From Spirochaetota bacterium (GTDB lineage: Bacteria > Spirochaetota > Spirochaetia > Treponematales > UBA12059), in contig JAKLDN010000004.1 in NCBI GenBank assembly GCA_022703505.1, positions 248,001-312,000 of the forward strand: a stretch of DNA of 64,000 bases, read 5' to 3'. Shown piece after piece: positions 1-8,779 of the stretch. A program made the position numbers and the translations under genes. The notes under the pieces are model-generated. The model saw nothing but the letters and a program-made list of their open reading frames with translations. It made no database searches and was not told the DNA's origin. Positions within the stretch are counted from its first letter, which is position 1. Every line of letters starts with the position of its first letter.

Positions 1-676
1 TCTCCAGGAGGAGTTCCAGCATCCGCAGTACCTTCTCCCGGGCGCAGACCTCGTCCAGCTGGCGGGAGGGTTCGTAGGTGGTGTCCTCCACGATGTCGAT
101 CACCGAGCCGGAGTCGTCGCCGTCCTCGGCGTCCAGGGAGACCATGCTTCCCGACATCTCCAGCACGGAGTTGACGGACTCCTCGGACACCCGGAGGTCC
201 CGGGCGATCTCGGCGCTGGTGGGTTCGGTCTGGAGGGTCTGGGTGAGGGCGTTGTAGGTCCGCTGGATCCGCTTGAGGAGCTCCTCCTTGCGGTGGGGAA
301 GACGGATGGCCCGGCGGCTGTTGACCAGGGACCGCGTGATGGCCTGCTTGATCCACCAGGACGCGTAGGTGGAAAACCGCACGTTCCGGCGGTCGTCGAA
401 CTTCTCGGCGGCCTTTATGAGGCCCATGTTGCCTTCCTGGATCAGGTCGATGAGGGGGACGTCGTAGGCGGAGAAGGTCCGGGCGATCTTGACGACCAGC
501 CGGAGGTTGGCCTCGATCAGGCGTCCGCGGGCCTCCTCGTCCCCTCCCCGGATCCGCCGCGCAAGCTCGCGCTCCTCCTCCGCCGTGAGGAGGGGAATGG
601 TCTTGATCTTGCCGTAGTACGAGCGGAGGCTGTCGTCGGGATCCGCGGCATGGGTCTTGCTAATCGTGGTACTCAT
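1..676 (-). CDS. RNA polymerase sigma-70 family factor (RpoD/RpoS-like), C-terminus outside window
   Basis: Reading leftwards from the ATG at 676, the frame is open to the window edge (225 codons seen). It starts almost directly with region 1.2 (residues about 14-48), followed by region 2 with the core-binding segment RLVVKIARTF, DLIQEGNMGLIKA and the -10 recognition/melting segment FSTYASWWIKQAITR, then region 3. Region 4 (-35 recognition) would lie beyond position 1. The very short N-terminus, without a long region 1.1, fits a group 2 (RpoS/SigB-like) factor better than a full primary sigma, but this cannot be settled without the missing end. There is no Shine-Dalgarno sequence; the start follows a TATACT box by 6 nt. 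Confidence 0.93.
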   Translation of the reverse strand, partial: MSTTISKTHAADPDDSLRSYYGKIKTIPLLTAEEERELARRIRGGDEEARGRLIEANLRLVVKIARTFSAYDVPLIDLIQEGNMGLIKAAEKFDDRRNVRFSTYASWWIKQAITRSLVNSRRAIRLPHRKEELLKRIQRTYNALTQTLQTEPTSAEIARDLRVSEESVNSVLEMSGSMVSLDAEDGDDSGSVIDIVEDTTYEPSRQLDEVCAREKVLRMLELLLE

Positions 677-682
677 CGTACC

Positions 683-707
683 AGTATATATGCAGGTTGC
701 GTGCCAA
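683..707 (-). promoter_or_regulatory. Promoter of the sigma-factor gene: TATACT 6 nt from ATG, overlapping a sigma-54-like motif
   Basis: On the minus strand TATACT (688-683) ends 6 nt before the ATG, so a normal start site would give a leaderless mRNA; no convincing -35 lies 17 nt upstream. The same bases read TTGGCACG-N4-CTGCAT (707-690), with the GG-N10-GC spacing of a sigma-54 -24/-12 element. Which one is used cannot be told from sequence. Confidence 0.4.
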
Positions 708-867
708 GTTTTATTCGACAGGTGAGCCGAAAACATTTCTTTGTATGGAATAGAGTTATCGTCTATATATCACGGAGGGGGCAGGAATTCAAGAAAAACC
801 GTATGTTTTTTTAGACTTTAGGCGTTCACGGGCGTATAAAAAAGTACAAGGGTGGGGGGGCCCTGGG

Positions 868-996
868 TCAATTCGGAGCGGAGGAGTCGACGGCGGAACC
901 CTGGACGGTGCGGGGGCCCCGCTGTTCCGACGGGTATTCGCGGATGAAGGTGAATACGGCGAAGATCGTAATGACCACGATGACCAGTTTCCGCAT
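868..996 (-). CDS. Small membrane peptide, 42 aa, unknown function
   Basis: A 43-codon frame opens with ATG at 996, four bases after a good ribosome binding site (GGGAGG), and ends at TGA 868. The N-terminal 18 residues are one hydrophobic segment after a short MRK start, followed by a hydrophilic tail rich in Ser, Pro and Arg, so a single-pass membrane peptide with its tail outside is plausible. It lies between the LysM-M23 gene (64 bp upstream) and the sigma-factor gene on the same strand and may share their transcript. No family recognised. Confidence 0.55.
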   Translation of the reverse strand: MRKLVIVVITIFAVFTFIREYPSEQRGPRTVQGSAVDSSAPN

Positions 997-1060
997 ACTT
1001 CCTCCCGAACCGTATCGCATACTACCGTCGAAGCGCCCGCACGTCAATGAAGGAACAGGG

Positions 1061-2224
1061 CTACTTGAGGAGTTTAAGGGGGTCCACGGCGCTCCCCCGC
1101 TTGAATACCGAGAAATGCAGGTGGGGTCCGGTGCTGTATCCCGTGGTGCCCACGGATCCCAGGGCGGCCCCCTGCCGCACCGTCGTCCCGCGCTTCACGG
1201 AAACCTTGCTCAGGTGGGCGTAGAGGGTCTGGTAGGAATCCGGGTGGGTCAGGATCACGTAGTTGCCGTAGATCGCGTTGTAGCCCGTGTCCGCGACCCG
1301 GCCGTCCATGGCGGCCTTGACGGGGGTACCCTCGGGGGCGACGATGTCGATGGCGTTGTGGAACTGGCGGATCCCCGTGAAGGGATTCGGGCGATACCCG
1401 AAGGGCGAGCTCAGGGAACCCCGAACCGGCCACGCCACCAGCTCCCCCAGGGCCTTTTTAAGCTCCGTCGCGGACATCCGGGCTCCGGGGATGAAGAGGG
1501 ACTGGCCGGGCCGGATCACGGAGGATCCCAGGTCGTTGGCGTCCAGGATGGCCGTAGCTCCGACCCCGTACCGGGCCGCCACGGAACCCACGGATTCGCC
1601 CCGGGCCACCACGTGCACGATCCCGGAGAGGTTGGGAATCCGGAGCCGGGTTCCGGCCCGGATCCGGCGGGCGTCGGAGATCCCGTTCATGCTGATGAGG
1701 GCGTCCAGGCTGACTCCGTGGCGGGCGGCTATGGAGGACAGGGCATCGCCGGGCCGGACCACGTAGGTCGAAACGGACAGGGTCAGAGGCAGGGAAGGCA
1801 TGTCGATCCCGGTACCCGCATCCCCCGGCTCCCCGAGCTCGGGGGAGACGAAGCGGGAAAGGATTTCGTGGGAGGAAACCTCTTCATGCAGGGTCATCCG
1901 GGCCGGAGGGCGGTATCCCGCCGAAATCCCGCCCGCGGCCCCGAAGGCCGCCAGGACCGTCAGGATGCCCGCCCCGGCGATCCCGGCGGACCGCGCCGAA
2001 ATCCGAAGGCGCGCCGCGGGGACCGCGGAAGAGGGCGCCGGTACGGACTTCGCCTCGGCCTTCCCGCGGAAGAAGAGACGCGCCAGGCGGCCCGGCGCGA
2101 AGGCGGCGGGCCATCGGGCCGCCCGGGCGGTCCGGGGCCGGGGCCGCGGGACCGGGGCGATGAGGGGGGCGGGCTTCCGCCGGGGGCTGATCCGCTGACG
2201 GCCGATGACGCTGTCCATATCCAT
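1061..2224 (-). CDS. LysM-domain M23 peptidoglycan endopeptidase
   Basis: A 387-residue envelope protein. A basic, Arg/Pro-rich cytoplasmic N-terminus (about 1-65) is followed by one membrane segment (SAGIAGAGILTVLAAFGAAGG), two LysM peptidoglycan-binding repeats (beginning YVVRPGDALSSIAARHGV and HVVARGESVGSVAARYGV) and a C-terminal M23 zinc peptidase domain. The M23 ligands are visible as H-N-A-I-D and H-L-H. It probably cuts peptide cross-links during growth or division. The start at 2224 avoids a long overlap with the divergent signal peptidase gene; ATG 2218 is also possible, and neither has a strong ribosome binding site. Confidence 0.88.
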   Translation of the reverse strand: MDMDSVIGRQRISPRRKPAPLIAPVPRPRPRTARAARWPAAFAPGRLARLFFRGKAEAKSVPAPSSAVPAARLRISARSAGIAGAGILTVLAAFGAAGGISAGYRPPARMTLHEEVSSHEILSRFVSPELGEPGDAGTGIDMPSLPLTLSVSTYVVRPGDALSSIAARHGVSLDALISMNGISDARRIRAGTRLRIPNLSGIVHVVARGESVGSVAARYGVGATAILDANDLGSSVIRPGQSLFIPGARMSATELKKALGELVAWPVRGSLSSPFGYRPNPFTGIRQFHNAIDIVAPEGTPVKAAMDGRVADTGYNAIYGNYVILTHPDSYQTLYAHLSKVSVKRGTTVRQGAALGSVGTTGYSTGPHLHFSVFKRGSAVDPLKLLK

Positions 2225-2237
2225 GGCGTTCCATTTA

Positions 2238-2266
2238 TCGACAAAAGCCGGACGGGGGATTATAGT
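2238..2266 (+). promoter_or_regulatory. Sigma-70-type promoter for signal peptidase I
   Basis: TCGACA (2238-2243), a 17-bp spacer and TATAGT (2261-2266) read towards lepB. The predicted start lies only a few bases before the GTG at 2277, so the message would have almost no leader. Confidence 0.4.
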
Positions 2267-2276
2267 AGGTCGCGCC

Positions 2277-2780
2277 GTGTCGAATGGAATCACCGAATCC
2301 GGGAACCCGGTCCCGGCGGACGGAAGGATCCGCGTCCCCGGATCCCGGACCCGCCTGCCCTCCGGGGGAGGCGCCCTCCTGACCGCCACGGCCCTGGCTC
2401 TGGCGATCAAGGTCTTCGCCCTGGACCTGGCGGTCGTGGAAGGCAGGTCCATGGAGCCCTTCGTATCCCGGGGCTCCCTGGTCCTGGTGCTGAAATGCGC
2501 CTACGGACTCCGGGCTCCCGGCCGGGAGGGAAGCTACTGGTTCCGGTGGGGCTCTCCGGCTCCCGGGGACACGGTCCTGGCCTATCCCCCCTCCACCGGA
2601 ACCCGGGTCGTCAAGCGGGTGGCCTCGGAGGCGTCTCCCTACGGATCGTATCCGGAGGGACCCCGGGGGCGGCCGATCTATCTCCTGGGGGACAACCCCC
2701 CGGCATCCCGGGATTCCCGGGAATACGGTCCGGTGGGCATGGACGACATAGCCGGCAAGGTGATACGGCTCCGGCCCTGA
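2277..2780 (+). CDS. lepB: Signal peptidase I
   Basis: A 167-residue S26 protease that removes signal peptides at the outer face of the inner membrane. One membrane segment (ALLTATALALAIKVFALDL) precedes the catalytic Ser in G-R-S-M-E-P (about residue 58), the catalytic Lys in VVKRV (about residue 113), and the C-terminal signature GDNPPASRDSREYGPV. The GTG at 2277 is preferred over the ATG at 2205, which would overlap the divergent LysM-M23 gene and lies upstream of the likely promoter. The ftsI-like gene follows after 43 bp and may be cotranscribed. Confidence 0.9.
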   Translation: MSNGITESGNPVPADGRIRVPGSRTRLPSGGGALLTATALALAIKVFALDLAVVEGRSMEPFVSRGSLVLVLKCAYGLRAPGREGSYWFRWGSPAPGDTVLAYPPSTGTRVVKRVASEASPYGSYPEGPRGRPIYLLGDNPPASRDSREYGPVGMDDIAGKVIRLRP

Positions 2781-2823
2781 AACCCGATCCTGAACGAAGA
2801 AAGGTCCGATCGACGGAAATCCG

Positions 2824-4695
2824 ATGGAACGAAGGCACCTGAGGTACTGGACAGCCATTTCCCTCCTCGCCGCCTTCGCCGCGGTCGTGACGGCTCGGTA
2901 CGCGAAGCTCGCCCTGGAGGGCCCCTCGCCGGCCTCGGTCAGGCCCCCGGAGGTCGTGCGGGGCTCCATCCTGGACCGGAACGGCCGCCCCCTGGCGGTG
3001 GACACGAACCTGTACAACATCGCGATCTGGCGCCCGGAGCTGGACAAGGATCTATGGATCGAGGACGCCGGGGAACTGGAACGCGTGCTGGGGCTGGAGG
3101 CCGGGTCCGTCCGGAAGGTCGTCGAGGCAAGCCGGACGGACTTCCTGTACGCCGTCAAGCGCATCCCCGCCTCCCGGGCCCAGGAGGTCCAGGAGCTGAA
3201 GCGCCGACGGGGTCTCTCGGGCTTCCTGGTGGAGAAGGTGCACGGCCGGCTCTATCCCGAGCGGACCCTGGCCAGCCATGTCGTGGGCTTCGTGGGGGAC
3301 GAGCACTACGGCCTGGCGGGCGTGGAAGCCCGGTACCAGAACGAGCTGTCCCCCCGCGTCGACCCGGGGGAGCCCGGGAACATCGTCTACGGCAACCAGG
3401 TGATCCTGACCCTGGACGCGGACGCCCAGTTCCATCTGGAACGGATAGCCCGGAAGGCCTTGCAGGACAACGGCGCCGAGTCCGTCATGCTCCTGGCCCA
3501 GAGGGCCTCCACAGGGGAGATCCTGGCCTACGTCTCCCTGCCGGACTTCGATCCCAACGACTTCCTGGCCTATCCCGAGACCGCCTGGTCCGACCGGCCC
3601 GCCCTCTACGCCTTCGAGCCCGGCTCGGTCTTCAAGGTTTTCAGCATGGCGGGGATCATGGAGCTCGGAGCCATCGACGAGCGCTCGACCTTCGTGTGCG
3701 ACGGGGCCTACGAGCGGGTCGTGTCCCCGGAGGAGACGATCCGGATCCGGTGCCTGGGGAACCACGGCCGTGTTTCGGTCAAGGAGATCCTGGAGTACTC
3801 CTGCAACGACGGGGCGGGCCAGGCTTCCGACACGGTGGCCGCCCTGGATTTCTACGACATCCTCCGGGAGTTCGGGTTCGGGATGCGCACGGGCCTGCCC
3901 CTGCCCGGGGAGAGCCCGGGCTCCCTGCGGGATCCGAAGACCTGGTCCCTGAGGTCCAAGCCCACCATCGCCATGGGGCAGGAACTCCTGGTCACCGCGG
4001 CCCAGATGACCGCCGCGGCCGGGGCCATCGCCAACGGAGGCATCCTGATGAAGCCCCGGCTGGTCAGCCGGGTCCTGGCCCCGGACGGGAGCACGGTCTC
4101 CGAGGAGCCCGCCCAGCCCGTGCGCCGGGTCCTGTCCCCGGAGAACGCCCGCAAGATCCTGGCCGCCATGGAAGCCGCGGCCGGCGAGGCGGGCACCGGG
4201 CGCAGGGCGGCCATCTCCGGGGTGCGCCTGGCGGTCAAGACCGGAACCGCCCAGATGATCGACACCGGGACCGGACGGTACTCGGACAAGGACTTCATCG
4301 CCAGCTGCGTGGGGATCTTCCCCGCCGACGAGCCGGAGATCGTCCTGTACCTGGCCATCGTCAAGCCCCGGGGGGAGTCTACCTTCGGCGGCCGGATCGC
4401 GGCCCCGGTGATCCGGGAGGCTGCGGAGAGCCTCATCACCCTGTACGGCCTGGCCCGGGGCTCCACCCCCACCCTGAGCCACACGGGGCGGATCGTTCTT
4501 ACCAAGCCGGTCCCGGTGGAGATCGGCGAGACTATGCCGGACCTTACGGGCACCCCCAAACGGCTCCTCCTGCCCCTCCTGGCCCGGGAGGACCTGGAGG
4601 TGAGCGTCCAGGGGGACGGCTACGTGGTCTCCCAGGAACCGCCCCCGGGAACCCCCGTCTCCCCGGGCACGAAGATCCGGCTGGTGCTGGAATGA
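2824..4695 (+). CDS. ftsI: Penicillin-binding protein, FtsI-type transpeptidase with PASTA domain
   Basis: A 623-residue class B penicillin-binding protein. An N-terminal membrane anchor (about residues 9-28) is followed by the dimerisation domain (RGSILDRNGRPLA) and the transpeptidase domain. The active-site triad is complete: S-V-F-K (Ser268), S-C-N (326-328) and K-T-G (472-474). The C-terminal 55 residues form a single PASTA domain (MPDLTG...VSQEPPPGTPVSPGT). It probably cross-links septal peptidoglycan. Its stop overlaps the next start by 4 bp (ATGA), so the downstream DUF115 gene is translationally coupled. Confidence 0.93.
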   Translation: MERRHLRYWTAISLLAAFAAVVTARYAKLALEGPSPASVRPPEVVRGSILDRNGRPLAVDTNLYNIAIWRPELDKDLWIEDAGELERVLGLEAGSVRKVVEASRTDFLYAVKRIPASRAQEVQELKRRRGLSGFLVEKVHGRLYPERTLASHVVGFVGDEHYGLAGVEARYQNELSPRVDPGEPGNIVYGNQVILTLDADAQFHLERIARKALQDNGAESVMLLAQRASTGEILAYVSLPDFDPNDFLAYPETAWSDRPALYAFEPGSVFKVFSMAGIMELGAIDERSTFVCDGAYERVVSPEETIRIRCLGNHGRVSVKEILEYSCNDGAGQASDTVAALDFYDILREFGFGMRTGLPLPGESPGSLRDPKTWSLRSKPTIAMGQELLVTAAQMTAAAGAIANGGILMKPRLVSRVLAPDGSTVSEEPAQPVRRVLSPENARKILAAMEAAAGEAGTGRRAAISGVRLAVKTGTAQMIDTGTGRYSDKDFIASCVGIFPADEPEIVLYLAIVKPRGESTFGGRIAAPVIREAAESLITLYGLARGSTPTLSHTGRIVLTKPVPVEIGETMPDLTGTPKRLLLPLLAREDLEVSVQGDGYVVSQEPPPGTPVSPGTKIRLVLE

Positions 4696-6515
4696 CGGGT
4701 CCCGGATCGGAATCCCCCGGTTCCCCGCCCGAGGGGTTCCGGGAGGGGAACCTCCGGGCCCTGGGGCGGAGGTTCCCGGAGCTCGAGACCCTGCTCCGGG
4801 GCGCGGCGCCGGCCTCCCTCGAAAGCGTACGTACCCCCTCGGGTTTCCCGACCGCCCGGGCGGGAGGCCGCTATCTTCACTCCCGGTACGACCCCGAGGG
4901 GGAGGCCCGGAAGTCCGCCGCCGCCCTGGCCTCCTCCGGTGCGGATGCCCTGGTGGTCCTGGGCCCGGGCCTTTTCTACGCGGCCGAGGCCGCCCTCCGG
5001 GAGCTTCCCGAAGCCCGGGTCGTGGCCGCCTGCGCGGACCCGGCCTTCCTGGCCGCCTGCCTGGACCTTCGCGACCTCGGCGGCCTTCTGTCCGACGACC
5101 GGCTTTCCATCCTGGCCGGGGGGGCCCCCGAGGGCCTCCTGTGGATCTTCGAACGCCTGGGGACGCGGAAAGTGCGCGTGCTGGAGAGCAAGGCCGAGGC
5201 GGAGCTGTATCCGGAGTGGTACGGCCGGGCCAAGGCGATCCTGGCCCGCTGGGAGGCCAAGGAGACGATCAACACCGCCACCCTTCGGCGCTTCGGCCGG
5301 CTCTGGGTGCGGAACCTGGCCCGGAACCTGGACGAGATTCCCCGGCACCCCGGAGTCGCCGGGCTGGAAGGACGGTTCGAGGGCATCCCCGCGGTGGTCG
5401 CCGCCGCGGGTCCCGGCCTGGACGAGGTCCTCCCCCTCCTGTCGGTGCTCCGGGACCGGGCCGTCCTGGTCTGCGTGGACACGGCCCTCCGGAGCGTCCT
5501 GCGGGCGGGGATCGAGCCGGACTTCCTGGTGGTGGTGGATCCCCAGTACTGGAACGCCCGCCACCTGGATCGCTGCCGGGCCTTGCGCTCCGTGCTCGTG
5601 ACCGAGGCCGCCGTCTGGCCCTCCATCCTGCGGATGCCCTTCGCCTCGGTGCGCCTCTGCGCCTCCCTCTACCCCCTGGGGACCTTCGCGGAGGGCCGGG
5701 CCGGGGGGAGCAAGGGACGGCTGGGGGCCGGAGGCTCCGTGGCTACCACCGCCTGGGACTTCGCCCGGGTCCTGGGCTGCAGGCCGATCTACATGGCGGG
5801 CCTGGACCTGGGCTTCCCCGGGGGACGGACCCACGCCCGGGCCAGCCGCTTCGAGCAGAAGGCCCTGGCCGAGGGCCGGCGGCTCCGCCCTCCCTCCACG
5901 TACCTCTACGAGGCCTACGCGGGGGCCCGGCCCCGGGACGCCCGGGCCAACGACGGGGGCGTCGTCCGCACCGACGAACGGCTGGCCCTCTACTCCTGGT
6001 GGTTCGAGAGCCGGATGCTCCGGCACCCCGAGTGCACCACCCGGAACCTGTCGGCCCGGGGTCTGGCCATCCCGGGCATGCCCTACGAGCCGGCGGAGGA
6101 GCTCCGGTCCCTGCCCCCGGCCCGGGACCGGATCGACGCGGCCCTGGAAATCCTGAGGCGGGAGGAACGGGAGGGCGCGGCCGCGGAAGGCCCGCCCTCG
6201 GATGCCCGCGGCCGGGTCCTGGGACTTCTATCGGACATGGAAGCCCGGGCGGGAGCCGCCCTGGACCTTGCGTCCCGGGCGCGGGCCCTGGAGCGGGCGG
6301 GCCGGGATCCCTCGGAGGTCCTGGCCCTCCTGGACGAGGCCGACCGGGACCTGTTGGGGAACGAGGCCAAGGAGATCGCGGGCTTCCTGTTGCCCGACCT
6401 GGAGACGTTATTGGGACGGCCCGCCCGCACCCTGGAGGAGGCCCTGGAGCGTTCCGAGGCGGTGTACCGGGAGATCCGGGACTCCGCGGCCTACCACCGG
6501 AGCATCCTAACCTAG
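4692..6515 (+). CDS. DUF115 / motility-associated 6-hydroxymethylpterin pyrophosphokinase MptE-like protein
   Basis: A 607-residue protein starting at the ATG that overlaps the ftsI stop. The central part (about residues 230-400) matches the DUF115/MptE-like fold: AGPGLDEVLPLL, VCVDTALRSVLRAGIEPDFLVVVDP and the GxDL-type element YMAGLDLGFPGGRTHA. The C-terminal 200 residues are helical and rich in Arg, Glu and Ala. In spirochaetes and other flagellates such proteins are annotated as motility-associated glycosyltransferase-like factors; the actual reaction is not settled. Coupling to a division transpeptidase suggests an envelope or flagellar glycan role (inference). Confidence 0.82.
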   Translation: MTGPGSESPGSPPEGFREGNLRALGRRFPELETLLRGAAPASLESVRTPSGFPTARAGGRYLHSRYDPEGEARKSAAALASSGADALVVLGPGLFYAAEAALRELPEARVVAACADPAFLAACLDLRDLGGLLSDDRLSILAGGAPEGLLWIFERLGTRKVRVLESKAEAELYPEWYGRAKAILARWEAKETINTATLRRFGRLWVRNLARNLDEIPRHPGVAGLEGRFEGIPAVVAAAGPGLDEVLPLLSVLRDRAVLVCVDTALRSVLRAGIEPDFLVVVDPQYWNARHLDRCRALRSVLVTEAAVWPSILRMPFASVRLCASLYPLGTFAEGRAGGSKGRLGAGGSVATTAWDFARVLGCRPIYMAGLDLGFPGGRTHARASRFEQKALAEGRRLRPPSTYLYEAYAGARPRDARANDGGVVRTDERLALYSWWFESRMLRHPECTTRNLSARGLAIPGMPYEPAEELRSLPPARDRIDAALEILRREEREGAAAEGPPSDARGRVLGLLSDMEARAGAALDLASRARALERAGRDPSEVLALLDEADRDLLGNEAKEIAGFLLPDLETLLGRPARTLEEALERSEAVYREIRDSAAYHRSILT

Positions 6516-7505
6516 AACGTCCCGGATCACCCGCATCCAGTTTCCGCCCAGGACGGCGCGGACTTCCTCCGGCGCGTAGCCCCGGTCCAGGAGGGCCTCG
6601 GTCAGCAGGGGCAGACCCGTGCAGTCCGGAAGGACGGTCCCGTTCTTGTCCAGGAATCCGTCGAAGTCCGAGCCCAGGCCCACGTGGTCCGTCCCGACAA
6701 CGGATACCAGCCGGTCCACGTGGTCCAGGAGGCGGGCAAGGCAGACCTTCTCCGGCGCCTCGTCCACGAAGATTCCCGCGAACGTGACCGCCACCAGGCC
6801 CCCCGTGGCGGCGATGCCCTCGGCCTGGGCGTCCGTCAGGTTGCGCCGGTGGTCCCGGACCGCCCGGGAATTGGAGTGGGATGCCACGACGGGGCGCCGG
6901 GCGACCGCCAGCAGATCGGTCAAGGCCTCGTCGGAGAGGTGGGAGGCGTCCACGATCATGCCGAGCCGTTCCATCTCGGCCACGACCTTCCGCCCGAAGT
7001 CCGTGAGCCCCCCGGTTCCCTCCGCGGCGGCCCCCCGGCCCAGGGCGTTGCGGCGGTTCCAGGTGAGGCCCATCAGGCGCACCCCCCGGGCGTAGAAGCC
7101 CCGAAGCTCTGCAAGGCTCTCCCCGATCGCCTCGCCCCCCTCGATGCCCAGGAAGGCTGCCAGGCGGCCGGCGGCCTTGGCCTCCTCGACGTCCCGGGCG
7201 GACAGGGCCCGGCGGACCCGGTCCGTCCTTTCGAACAGGGCTTCCATCGCCTCAAGCATGCGCCGGGTGTGCGCCGCCGCGTCCGGGACGTACTTGTCGT
7301 CCGTGAAGAGGGCGAAGACCTGGGCGGTCACCCCGCCATCCAGGAGGCGGGGGATGTCCGCGTGGCCCCGGCTTCCCCGGACTGCCAGGTCCCGGGGCTG
7401 GGCGTCCTGCCCGTCGAAGCCGAAGCCCAGGAGCTCCAGGACCGAGTCGCAGTGCCCGTCCACCACGACGGAATCCCGGTGGAGGGCGAGGGCTTCGGGC
7501 CTCAC
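6507..7505 (-). CDS. Membrane dipeptidase, peptidase family M19
   Basis: A 332-residue zinc dipeptidase of the renal-dipeptidase family, which often hydrolyses dipeptides carrying a C-terminal D-amino acid. Metal-binding signatures are present in order: DGHCDSV (H-x-D), GIEGGEAIG (bridging Glu), VVASHSNSRAV and GLGSDFDG. Its GTG start overlaps the lysA stop (GTGA), and its end overlaps the convergent DUF115 gene by 9 bp. It is the last gene of the alr-dppA-lysA operon, whose products all handle D-amino acids or wall peptides. No signal peptide is seen, so it is probably cytoplasmic. Confidence 0.92.
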   Translation of the reverse strand: MRPEALALHRDSVVVDGHCDSVLELLGFGFDGQDAQPRDLAVRGSRGHADIPRLLDGGVTAQVFALFTDDKYVPDAAAHTRRMLEAMEALFERTDRVRRALSARDVEEAKAAGRLAAFLGIEGGEAIGESLAELRGFYARGVRLMGLTWNRRNALGRGAAAEGTGGLTDFGRKVVAEMERLGMIVDASHLSDEALTDLLAVARRPVVASHSNSRAVRDHRRNLTDAQAEGIAATGGLVAVTFAGIFVDEAPEKVCLARLLDHVDRLVSVVGTDHVGLGSDFDGFLDKNGTVLPDCTGLPLLTEALLDRGYAPEEVRAVLGGNWMRVIRDVLG

Positions 7506-8770
7506 GACAGGAGCTCCCGGGCCACCAGGTCCTCGTAGGTCTCCCGGCGAACCGAGAGCCGGGCCTTCCCGTCCCGGACCAGGACCATCGCGGGCCGGGG
7601 CAGGCGATTGTAGTTGCTCGCCATGGAGTGGGTGTAGGCTCCCGTCGTGAAGACCGCCAGGACGTCCCCGGGCCGGGGGTCCTGGAGGGCGACGTTCCGG
7701 ATCAGGATGTCCCCGGACTCGCAGCACTTGCCCGCCACCGTGACCGTGCGGGTCCGGGGCTCGTCGTGCCGGTCCGCGACGGTCGCCTCGTACTCGGCCC
7801 CGTACAGGGCCGGTCGGATGTTGTCCGGCATCCCACCGTCCACCCCGACGTAGGTCCGCACCCCGGGGATCTCCTTCACCGAGCCGACGGTGTACAGGGT
7901 GATCCCCGCCTCTGCCACGATCCAGCGGCCCGGCTCGATCCCGACCCGGGGCATCGGCAGACCCGATCCTGCGCAGAGATCCCGGAGGTCTGTCATGAGG
8001 GCGTCCGTGTAGTAGGCCAGGGGCTCGGGCTCGTCCTGGGCCGTGTACCGGGCCGCGAAGCCCCCGCCCAGGATGAGCTCCCGGGTCTCGAAGCCGTAGC
8101 GGTCCCGGACCTCCGCAGCCAGGTCCGCGACGATCCGCAGGGCCTTCCGGTGGGACTCGTTGGAGAAGATCTGGGACCCCACGTGGAAGTGGAAGCCCCG
8201 GAGCTCGATCCCCTCCATCCGGAGGGCGGCCTCGACGTACTCGTCCCGCACGGCGGGGTCCAGGGGGATCCCGAACTTCGAGTCCAGGCTCCCGGTGGAC
8301 ATGTACTGGTGGGTATGACTGTCCACCCCGGGGGTCACCCGGAACAGTATGGGCACCCGGATTCCCCGGGCCCGGGCTTCCCGGTCCAGGAGATCCAACT
8401 CGGTCCGGTTGTCCACGATCATCCGGCCGACCCCTCCGTCCAGGGCCATCCGGATCTCGTCGGGGGTCTTGGAGTTGCCGTGGAAGTGGATCCGCCCGGG
8501 GGGGAAGCCCGCCTTGAGGGCCGCGTAGAGCTCCCCGCCGGACACGACGTCCAGGTCGAGGTCCTCGGAGGCGACGATGCGGCAGAGGTCCAGGGTCTGG
8601 AGGGCCTTGGAGGCGTAGGCCGCGGAGGTGCCCGGCCAGCGATCCAAAAAGGTTTCCCGGAGCTCCCGGATCCGGACGCGGATCCGGTCCTCGGAAAGGA
8701 CGTACAGGGGAGTCCCGAACTCCCGGGCCAGGTCCACCGCGTCGCAGCCGTCGAAGAGCAGGTGCGCCAT
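7502..8770 (-). CDS. lysA: Diaminopimelate decarboxylase
   Basis: A 422-residue fold-III PLP decarboxylase converting meso-diaminopimelate to L-lysine. The PLP lysine is K55 in AYASKALQ; HFHGNSKTPDEI, the phosphate-binding segment LGGGFAARY, the substrate-binding EPGRWIVAEAG and the catalytic Cys in CCESGDIL are all present. Its neighbours (alanine racemase, D-aminopeptidase, M19 dipeptidase) suggest it may be used for recovery of wall-derived diaminopimelate as well as lysine synthesis (inference). It starts 9 bp after the dppA stop and ends inside the GTGA overlap with the dipeptidase. Confidence 0.94.
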   Translation of the reverse strand: MAHLLFDGCDAVDLAREFGTPLYVLSEDRIRVRIRELRETFLDRWPGTSAAYASKALQTLDLCRIVASEDLDLDVVSGGELYAALKAGFPPGRIHFHGNSKTPDEIRMALDGGVGRMIVDNRTELDLLDREARARGIRVPILFRVTPGVDSHTHQYMSTGSLDSKFGIPLDPAVRDEYVEAALRMEGIELRGFHFHVGSQIFSNESHRKALRIVADLAAEVRDRYGFETRELILGGGFAARYTAQDEPEPLAYYTDALMTDLRDLCAGSGLPMPRVGIEPGRWIVAEAGITLYTVGSVKEIPGVRTYVGVDGGMPDNIRPALYGAEYEATVADRHDEPRTRTVTVAGKCCESGDILIRNVALQDPRPGDVLAVFTTGAYTHSMASNYNRLPRPAMVLVRDGKARLSVRRETYEDLVARELLS

Positions 8771-8779
8771 CGCCGGCCC

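Noticed and set aside
908-2842. Long plus-strand open frame opposite the LysM-M23 gene and through lepB
   Set aside because: Low-complexity Arg/Gly/Pro translation typical of GC-rich antisense frames; real genes with full domains occupy the region.
3054-6515. 1153-codon plus-strand frame spanning ftsI and the DUF115 gene
   Set aside because: Only the part from 4692 is protein-like; the first half is a shifted shadow of the ftsI frame.
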